This document shows positions 55,901 through 64,000 of a stretch of DNA of 64,000 bases, piece after piece. Position 1 is the first letter of the stretch. Every line of letters begins with the position of its first letter. The translations under genes and the position numbers were made by a program. The notes under the pieces are model-generated. The model made no database searches. It saw nothing but the letters and a program-made list of their open reading frames with translations, and was not told the origin of the DNA. The stretch comes from Apostichopus japonicus (taxonomy: Eukaryota > Echinodermata > Holothuroidea > Aspidochirotida > Stichopodidae): NCBI RefSeq assembly GCF_037975245.1, contig NC_092583.1, forward strand, positions 14,423,264 to 14,487,263, given 5' to 3'.

Positions 55901-56673
55901 TAATTTTGTCACTGTTCCTCTTTCTCTTCCCGTTTTCTTGCCGTATTTTCTACCCCATCCTTTTCTCTCTTTCTTCTTTTTCTTTTCCTTCCTTCACCTC
56001 GTTGAAGTTGGCAAGTGTGTACAGTTCCAAAGCTATTCAACAGCAACAAAACATCATTTTGTGTATGTCTGTTGTGGGGTGAAGTTAGCGCTATGAGCTA
56101 CAAGTTCCAATGCGCAAGGTGGGGAAAGGGCTAGAAATAATGTGTGGGTCAATTCTAACTCGGTTTTCGGTCGTTAATTGTTGATGTAGCCTACCAGGTA
56201 AAAGGTTGAAATGACTTTAACAATTTCAAATTTAATAATTTGATTTATTATGCCATTTGGAGCACATAACATAGGCTATAACAGAACATTACTGGCAAAA
56301 ATTAGGGGGGGTTGATTGTGTGGGCCAACCCCCCCTCTTCAAAAAGTGGGGGGGGGGGGGGGTTAAAACCCCCCCAACCCCCCTGTTTCTCCGCCACTGG
56401 TAATCGCTCTAAGGTAGTCAATTCAACGGTGACTGATTAATTGCTCTCCATTGGACTAAAATTCCGATCTAAGCAACATATTTCTATTCATTAACTGTTT
56501 ATCAGTCTATTATTCATTCTAGTCACTCTAGTTTATTTTTCATTACTAATGTGTCCCCATAATCGGTTACATTTCTCTCGACATTCTATAACTTGTGAGG
56601 ACATTGGTTAAGTCTCCCATACTTGTTCTAATAACATAATAGTTCGTGTCCAGGCTGTGCCGGGAATTCCAAG

Positions 56674-59600
56674 ATGACACACCTAGCGAGTTTTATCTTC
56701 GTGGCGTTTATCGCTGTCAGTCATACTGCATCAGTGATGGAGACATCTCCCGAAGAGCCAGAGCTAAGCAACTTCATCTCCAGAGAGTTCGAACCAATCA
56801 TGTACATCTATGATGAAGGGGACGCTCCTGTGGACCAAGAGGTAGATTCGGACGCTGTTGACCCTCAGGTCAACGCTAAGATGGTTATGGAGGACTTTGA
56901 AGTTCCACAGGAGTTAATCGATAAAGCAAAAAATGCTGTAAGTGGCAGCTGTCGTTACATGTTTTACTATTGGCTTTGACAAACTTAGGAATATAATCAA
57001 TCCAAGGGCGGCGGAAGCACTTTTAATCTGGGGGGCAGCAACGTCGAAGGGCACTTTGCAGAAATTCGATTGGACTGATGCAGCCTGATATTTAGCACCC
57101 TTCATAACTCTTATTGTATTATCTTATTTGCGTATACACATCACTCCATCAACGCCCCCCCCCCCCCCCCTCCTCAAGGAAACAATGCATACTAGCACTG
57201 CAATATCTAATGTGCAAATTGGGAAAGAAGGAACAAGTTTCCTTTGGATACAAAATGAGGTGAAATCATTATAAAGTCCAAGTCCCTGCACACGCGATCG
57301 ATACATGCACGAAAGCAAATGAAATATGTGAAAATACGAAAGGATGGGGTAGGGTTATGTGTTTTTGAATGGTTAAAGTGATATTATTATGATCATTATT
57401 ATTGTAACGACTTTGCCAATAATTCTAACCAATATGGAAGTGTAATAACACGGCACATGATTGTATGTTATTGGCATGCGATGTAATAACCTTTGCATGC
57501 CTATATGATATGCACATATGATATGCATAACATGTTAAACGCGCGCGGAGCGCGCGAAAAATTTGGATAATATTATTCGGGCAAGTCGTTACAGCCCCCC
57601 AAATCAAATTGGGCTCCTTTGCCTATGGTAGTAAACATTTAAAACTTCCCGAAATATTTAATTCGACGTGGGTTTCGCTTTGTAAACTCTTTTTTTATTT
57701 AGAAATTTTTATGTAGAAAAAGGGCACATTTTTAACCTGAGGAAAAGTGGGGGGGGGGTACGTGCCCCCTGTGCCCCCCCGGTTCCGCCGCCCTTGAATC
57801 AATCTGTCCTCCAAATATGCTAAAAAGTTTTAAGAAAACCATTTGGTCACTAAAATATTTAACGTGATTGACAATGTGAAAGTACTGTTCTACACAGAGA
57901 AATGTATAGAAATATTCTCAAGGATATAAAATTTCCACCTGCAGAAAAGTAATTATGGAAATTTTTAGCATATGGGGCAAAATACTGATGCCCCAATAAT
58001 TTGCTTTCACCTCAAAATTCCCGTTTCCATTTTGGTTGTGATGATCATACGTTTTATTTTTTCCGCTGTGACCGGCTTGTGAATCAAAATAGTTCGACGT
58101 AGAGTGTAGGAGGATTGAGAAGAGAGTGTGTGGAGGGCGGGGAGGGAAGGGGTGTATGTCTGGGTGAAGGGGTGGTTATAGTGGGGGGGGGGGTTGCTTC
58201 ATTATCACCTCACCAATCGTCCTTTCACATTTTGTTTTAAAACACAGTCCTCTATAGCTTTACGGGATTGAACTGATTTCAATTCTGTAACGTTCCCGTT
58301 TCTCCTTCGCGTTAATATCGCGATGTGAAGGGATTGATATATTGCCAGTCGCCTTAATGAAAGATTGTAATGACTTTTATCTAACAGACCATACCTGATG
58401 ATATCGACTTCGAAAAAATCGCGAATGAATACGGCGATGATTTAAAGAAATTCAAAGAAAACTGTGAGTAAACTTAATTTGTACATATTACTTTCTTCAC
58501 TCGTTTAACGATCTGTAACCTCACAAACTCCACCTGTAACACCACTGTAACCTTACAACCCCACTGCGCAGCACCACTGCAATCTTGCAATTCCATTGCA
58601 ACGCCAATGTGACTTCGCAACACCGCTTTAACCTCGCAACAGTTCACTCCTCTCCATCCTTACTTCCGTCCGTTCGACTCATCGGGACGTCCTGTACTAA
58701 CATTATTATAATGACGTTCTCTTCTTTTGCTACATAGTTGTACATATCACTGAAAACGCCACGTCCACGACTTCCAAGAGTTACACAGACTGTCAAAAGC
58801 TTTTTGAGGACGGTAAGCGGTACAACGGAGTTTATGAGATCTTGCCGAGTAGGTCATTAAATGCCTTCAATGTTTCCTGTGACTTTACTACTGATCCGGG
58901 ATATGGCTGGACGGTAAGAAAACAACCTTCTCCTTCCCCTCCCCTCCTCTCCCACCCCTTTCACCTCCCCATCCCATCCCCTCCCCTTCCTCCACCTCCC
59001 CTCCCACTTACAGAAATAACTACTTCAATTTACCAAAATTTAGTCGGATTTCGTTCCCGGTATACCTGAATGTCAAATTAGGTCTTGTCAGTTTCCATTG
59101 GGATTGGAGGGGCTGACGTTATGGGGCGAGGGGGTAGCAGAAGAAACCAGGGTGAGGAAAAAGCATTTGAATCATCTCTGGCGTGGGGGAGGGGTGTGGT
59201 GGTAACACATACTGCTTTTGAAATATCATCTGTATTGGTTCCAAAGTTTGGCATCCTTAAATTGCTAGTCGTTTCCAAATGTACATTTCCTAGAGGATCT
59301 GATCGTTCAAATTATTTCTAGCCCTAAGTGGAGGATTACGTCACCAGGCCCTCAATTTGTACTGTTGATACATCCCATATTTTCTCGCCCCTCCAACTTT
59401 TCTGGGTCCCCAAATTAACACCGGGCCCGGGGCGGTAGATCGACCCCTGACCGCTCTAGTCAGGCTTGCCTCTTGTGACAAGAGGGTGGAGGGTTGGTAG
59501 AGAGGAGGCTTTATAGGGAGGTATAATGTCACACATTATCTGCTAAACAGTCGTTCTTGCCAAAGTTTCATTTGGGTTTTATGGGAAGCCGTTCGGGCCA

Positions 59601-60815
59601 GTGTAGAGTATCAGCTCTCCTTCCTTAATATATATATATATATATATACAGCTGATTCGTTCTAAATTTCTTCTTCAAATAGAATATAATGCGACGAACC
59701 CACGGCGACCTGTTTTTCTACCAAAACTGGAACCTTTATCGTAACGGCTTTGGCGGCTTAGGCTTCGATCATTGGTTAGGACTAGATAAGATTAAATATC
59801 TCGCAAACCAGAGACCGAGTACACTTCGGATTGATCTCTACGATTGTAACGGACAACATCGATTCGCAGAATACGATTACTTCGCCCTTGGAAATGTCGA
59901 TACCGACTATGAGCTTCTCCTTGGAGTATATAGCGCAGGAGATGCAGGTACGTGTATATTAAATATTATTGACACAATATTGATGAACAAACAAGTAATA
60001 ATAATAGTAATAACTGATAGAAATGGAAAGCTCAGTAGAGGAAGATCTTTGAGAATGAACAGCTTTTCTTTTCAAACAGCTAAGAAAGATCTTGTTCCGT
60101 TTGTCAAAGTGAGATATCCTTAGTTTAAAAAGTCGTGTCCGGGGCTGTCATTTTTGCAATATGTGGGATGATTGTGTAGTGTAATAAACAATAACAATCT
60201 GCCGAAAGAACAGAATTAAGAAATTTTATAAATTGATGGTGAGTCTATGATTTTAAGGGTTTGATCGCATCTTCGTAATCAGACACTTTATTGGAAAGGT
60301 CAATATTGTTAAGTATCTGCGAACGCACGTTATATGATCATTGTTCTGTCATCCTTTCGTTTAGATGCCACTACTAAGCGTTCAAAATGATTAAATTTAC
60401 TTTTCGAGAAAATAGTCTATACCCGAAGGACCATGCGTATACTTTTATTTTATTTTTGTCTCGTTGAAGGAGGGGGTGAGCACCACCACGCCCATTGATC
60501 CGCACCCGATACGGATTAATGATGGGTTTTGCATTTCTTTTCTCTCTTCTGTTTCATGTAGGTGATTCTCTTTCTTTCCATCGCTACCAGCCGTTTTCAA
60601 CGTATGACCGAGATAACGATGCATTCAGTGGAAACTGTGCTTCGCTGTACAAAGCGGGTTGGTGGTATAACGACTGTTACGAGTCTAACTTGAATGGTCT
60701 TTACTTTGAATGTAGTACTCCTCCACCGGGTCACACTGGTATTACTTGGAAGACTTTTGGTGGTTTCAGCAGCTCTTTGGAACGTGTAGAGATGAAGGTA
60801 CGACCAAAGGATTAA
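56674..60815 (+). CDS. Secreted fibrinogen-related protein (FReD), 344 aa, five coding exons
   Basis: Exons: 56674-56937, 58388-58463, 58738-58913, 59683-59947, 60562-60815, all GT-AG, ending TAA. A signal peptide (about residues 1-19, core FIFVAFIAV) is followed by an acidic, mostly unstructured stretch (20-130) with a sequon at N120, then a fibrinogen C-terminal domain (about 129-344). Domain landmarks are YTDCQKLFEDG, VSCDFTTDPGYGWT, DLFFYQNW, FWLG-equivalent FDHWLGLDKI, the calcium-loop TYDRDNDAFSGNCA (D276, D278) and GWWYNDCYESNLNGLYF with the C286-C299 pair. Such proteins bind carbohydrate or acetylated ligands outside cells; roles in invertebrates include pathogen recognition and clotting. 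No collagen or immunoglobulin region is present, so it resembles short echinoderm fibrinogen-like proteins. Two hAT-like elements sit in its introns. The exact ligand is unknown. Confidence 0.92.
57003..57796. mobile_element. hAT-like element, 794 bp, in intron after the signal-peptide exon
   Basis: Ends CAAGGGCGGCGGAA and TTCCGCCGCCCTTG form a perfect 14-bp inverted repeat, flanked by a perfect 8-bp direct repeat AATCAATC at 56995-57002 and 57797-57804. A segment at about 57535-57625 (GCGCGCGGAGCGCGCGAAAA, then GGGCAAGTCGTTACAGCCC) matches the 3' part of the element at 13167-13610, so it probably holds a fragment of that family. Confidence 0.92.
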
Positions 60816-62284
60816 AACGACTGGAAGCTATCTTAAGCAAAAACATAAATTAATTCATGCTACACGAATGATACGAAAATTACAAAACGTCTAAATAATT
60901 TTGCTTGCTATTTATTTAATTGGAATTACTGGAAAAAAACACAAAATCAAGTCAACACATGAACAGGAAAAAGATTTGACATCACATGCTGTCCAAAAAT
61001 TAAGTAAATATGTAATCATAAATTTGTCCATGGTAATATTCGGTGAATTTATCATTAACAGGAACATTTTGCTTGTAACAAGAAAGATAAAAGTAGTAAT
61101 TCGTATTATGTTTTGTTGTTGTTCTCTTTGCATTAATCAGATGATATATTTGTCTTCTATAAAAATTACCTTAATCCGTATGTGTATAGGGGTTCAAACT
61201 TATAGGCCGCTAATAACCAACGATATCAGAAATATTGTATATGCGAACATCAACACATGCGCAAACAAAATCCGTTTTCTTTTGACGAAAATAAAACAAG
61301 ATTCTGCAGATAAACTCCCATAAATTACGACTAGACTCATATTAAACATGCATGAAACTTATTTCTAAAACTTTGCTTCTCGAAGAATCGTTTCAAATGT
61401 TACGAAGTATGAGTTCACAGTTTAACAGTAGTCTTCGCTGGGTTGTCTAAGGTTTGCTACAAGAGATTTGTTACGCATGCGCAGAGGTCAATGTTTACCT
61501 TTGACGAGCGCATACAAATTGTATTATTATTTATAATGCATGCTTTGATAATGAAGGATTTTAAGGTTGAACCTTTCAGTCCTGATCGAACGATAATGTT
61601 AATATATTAGTTTCTAGAAGAGTAAGAATACTGCAATTGACCTTCACCCCTCCTCCGCCCAACACCACCCCTCCTCCACCCAACACCACTCCTCCAGCCT
61701 CGAACACCATTTCTTCCCTCCAGCAGTATTACAAAAGAGCTACACTAAATCACAACCTTCCGCACCGGTGGAAAAATATTAATATTAAGGCTAAGCTGCT
61801 CTCCGTCACCTCTAAAACTAAACTTTTCTTCTAACCATATAATGCTTCCGTAACCACGAGTATATATAGAACAGGCGAAAATTGAATATGCATAAGAACT
61901 GCATGAAAGTTTTAATGTTCATTTTAGGCAGAAATTTAGCTTTGATATGTTACAATGTAATCGAAAGGTATCAAATAAAATATCAATAAAACTTGTAATG
62001 TTTTCATAGCAATCGCGGTTTTCAAGATATTGAATAATATCCAACAATATTTGTCCTTTGATTATTGTTTTAAAGTAATTCGTTTGAGACCATAAATTTT
62101 GTTTTCTTAATTGAATGTGTGCTAGACTAGTTTGCACAACCAATTTAATCGATTAATGGATAACGGTTAATTATCTCAATAAAAATAATCTAATCAAAAA
62201 CAGAGGAATATAGAGCTAATTGTGAGGAAAACAACATAGCATATCATTTGTTTATGCCTGTTGTCACAGATGAACAGAATGTTA
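60816..62284. other. Spacer between two convergent genes
   Basis: It is AT-rich with no recognisable gene. A plus-strand AATAAA near 61290 could end the fibrinogen-related transcript. A small CCTCC/CAACACCA reiteration occupies 61645-61700. The 140-codon open frame at 60901-61323 has no family resemblance and lies in AT-rich sequence. Confidence 0.5.
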
Positions 62285-62829
62285 CTATATGGAACAAACA
62301 GCACATGTTACTTCATACCCGTCGGTGTAAGGTGGACATATGCCACCGTTTGGAGATTTCATGGCTTCAACAAGAAACATCTCCGAGTTAAGGGAGTCCC
62401 CTTGTGGTGTGGATCTCGATGTTGGATACCTATCGAGACAGACAAACTCGGTACGGTAGTATGTATACTTATCTGCTACGATAAAGCCATTGTATTCTAC
62501 TTGCCAGCCGTTTGGACACGAATATCTTCCAGGAATCATCAACACAGTGGTGCGTTCACGTGCTCTGCATACAGCACAGGGTACGTCGCTGTTGTCCAGA
62601 TAATCATAATGAGAATCAGCCAACTGATACTCAACACTGTATATCCGGCTCCTATCACCTTGTTGACCTGCAAAAGGATCTATATATTCGGGTGATGATG
62701 AGAGACATATGTAGTTACTGCCCCCACCACGCTCATCATGGCGTGGGCCAGCCGCAATTCCAATATAAACCAAATCCGAAGAGGGAGGGCATAAAGCTCG
62801 CCCCCATCTTACGTAGACCCCTCCACTCC
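62285..62829 (-). CDS. Short-chain collagen C4-like protein, terminal exon, partial
   Basis: The exon starts after acceptor ctcctttgcag (first base 62829) in mid-codon and ends TAG, giving 180 residues. It opens GSGGVYVRWGRALCP and contains LVYIGIAAGPRHDERGGGSNYICL, a PCAVCRA motif, SCPNGWQVEYNGF, RTEFVCLDRYP and a final EVTCAVCSI. These are hallmarks of the Cys-rich non-collagenous domain of sponge short-chain collagen C4 and its many invertebrate relatives, which follows a short Gly-X-Y stretch. The upstream exons with signal peptide and collagen repeats are not in the remaining 1.2 kb and presumably lie beyond the right edge. The open frame continues upstream past the acceptor to 62905, but that part reads like intron polypyrimidine. 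The protein is probably extracellular; its role is unknown. Confidence 0.85.
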
Positions 62830-63581
62830 CTGCAAAGGAGGAATAAAGAAAAAATAGTGACACTCCACACGGAATCGAAAGAGAATGGAAATGCACGTCA
62901 CTCATCGTCCATTCATTGTTCGGTCACTGATATTCGCTACGACATTATGTAGATCAGCTTTGTCTGTTCTTTTCAACAGAAGGTACAATACTGTGCATCA
63001 TAGGTAGGGGGGGGGGAGGGAGCTATTTGTTCAGATTGTCCATGCACGACGAAAGACTTGTTTTGACGCAATACGTGTGCCATTGTTGACCTTAGCTGTC
63101 ATGGACATCTGAAGGGCGTAGACAAGTAATGTAATGTTGGGATAGAGATATTGATATTTTCAGGAGTGTTGAATATGATCGTTTCATAGTTTAGCGTGGC
63201 GGGGATAACATCCCTGGCTACTAACTTTTGGCGTAACAAGGACCAACAGGCACCCGTGCAGTATTTTAGAAATAAGCCCACAAAGGAAAGTCCACATTCA
63301 CAAAAGCTCAACTATGGTGAACAATATTTGATTTTTGTCACTTTCAGACTCTCAGACTTTGAGGATAGGAGTTCGTTTGAACTCCATGTTTGGTCGGTAA
63401 AAACTTCACCTCCATGTCAAGTGATACAGGAAATCCTGATGAATTAGTTACTTATAGGAATACGTTGGAGAGTAAATGACTTATCGTATACTTCCATGCA
63501 ACAGCTTAGACAAATAAAATGCTACAGAGAAACTAACTAAAACAAATAAATATTAAACATATATAAAATATAATATATATA

Positions 63582-63650
<69 letters not shown>

Positions 63651-64000
63651 GCCCGACCAGCACGCTCAATTACCGACCGCCACAATCTGCCTGAGTGCCT
63701 TTTCCGACCGGCACTTATTTTCGATAGGAACTCCAAAAAACAGCTCCATAGCCGAAGGGTCGAACGTACAGAAACAATCTGTTTGAGACTAGGGGAAATC
63801 CAGTTCATAACTGTTCAAAATGTCCAACACATCACAGTGTCATACTTAGTAAAAATTACCAGAGTTCCGCATTCCAGACCAATGACTGTTTTCCGTTTCC
63901 AACTCCCGATCGTACTTTTGATAGTTTCATATATATCTATTTTTATCGCGCGAGACACATGCACTATCCAGCTAGCTAGTACACATACTGCCGTTAACCT
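62830..64000. other. Right-edge segment, probable intron of the C4-like gene
   Basis: No Gly-X-Y coding exon or other gene is seen on either strand. It holds a G run near 63007 and a long AT microsatellite. It is presumed intronic because the C4-like exon needs an upstream exon. Confidence 0.4.
63584..63648. repeat. (AT)n microsatellite
   Basis: An almost pure run of about 32 AT dinucleotides, preceded by a degenerate AT-rich stretch from about 63540. The antisense frame reads as Tyr-Ile repeats, an artefact. Confidence 0.95.

Larger units (their letters stand above)
54449..56399. mobile_element. hAT-like element, 1951 bp, containing nested insertions
   Basis: Termini are CAGTGGCGGAGA and TCTCCGCCACTG, a perfect 12-bp inverted repeat. 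Flanks are a perfect 8-bp direct repeat GTAATCGC at 54441-54448 and 56400-56407. Inside lie a diverged relative of repeat X (about 54530-54645), repeat X copy B (54655-55900) and, within that, a 555-bp element (55264-55818). No transposase is evident. It sits in the first intron of the fibrinogen-related gene. Confidence 0.92.

Noticed and set aside
60901-61323. 140-codon plus-strand open frame after the fibrinogen-related gene
   Set aside because: AT-rich, no signal, no family resemblance and no splice partner; likely chance.

Overview
This 64 kb window is eukaryotic, specifically animal nuclear DNA. Its genes have many short exons with GT-AG introns, and the introns are full of microsatellites, minisatellites, a tRNA-derived SINE and hAT-like DNA transposons. 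No prokaryotic or viral gene was seen. The gene content (ARP3, HD-PTP, SOSS-B, a fibrinogen-related secreted protein and a short-chain-collagen-C4-like protein) fits a marine invertebrate deuterostome. An echinoderm, perhaps a sea cucumber, is my best guess, but that is inference from family content and repeat style, not proof.

Layout, left to right. (1) 379-1436, minus: the first two coding exons of a SOSS complex subunit B (NABP) gene, whose remaining exons lie beyond the left edge. (2) 2330-6050, plus: a complete seven-exon gene for an unrecognised 386-residue single-pass membrane protein, divergent from SOSS-B; all six of its introns are phase 2. (3) 11196-20329, minus: a complete twelve-exon ARP3 (ACTR3) gene whose spliced product is 418 residues. 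(4) 22406-50704, plus: a complete 22-exon HD-PTP/PTPN23 gene, 2204 residues, with Bro1 domain, V domain, a 984-codon Pro/Gln-rich exon, a degenerate tyrosine-phosphatase domain and the conserved C-terminal tail. ARP3 and HD-PTP are divergent, about 2.1 kb apart. (5) About 53865-60815, plus: a secreted fibrinogen-related protein of 344 residues, with a TATA box and a probable non-coding first exon. (6) 62285-62829, minus: the last coding exon of a short-chain-collagen-C4-like gene, the rest of which runs off the right edge.

Nothing suggests that these genes work together. ARP3 (branched actin), HD-PTP (endosomal ESCRT sorting) and SOSS-B (DNA repair) are housekeeping genes; the fibrinogen-related and C4-like genes are extracellular and may act in innate recognition or matrix.

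The most unusual material is in the introns and spacers. Four hAT-like elements have perfect 8-bp target duplications (13167-13610, 23980-24341, 54449-56399, 57003-57796). The third is a nest of insertions within insertions, and two copies of one repeat family serve as each other's empty sites. A further element (47314-48038) has 13-bp perfect terminal inverted repeats. In HD-PTP, the 3' end of the exon encoding the phosphatase signature, with its splice donor, has been amplified into a 55-bp tandem array just downstream of the true donor. An ARP3 intron carries a 48-bp minisatellite in which most units contain an inverted repeat.
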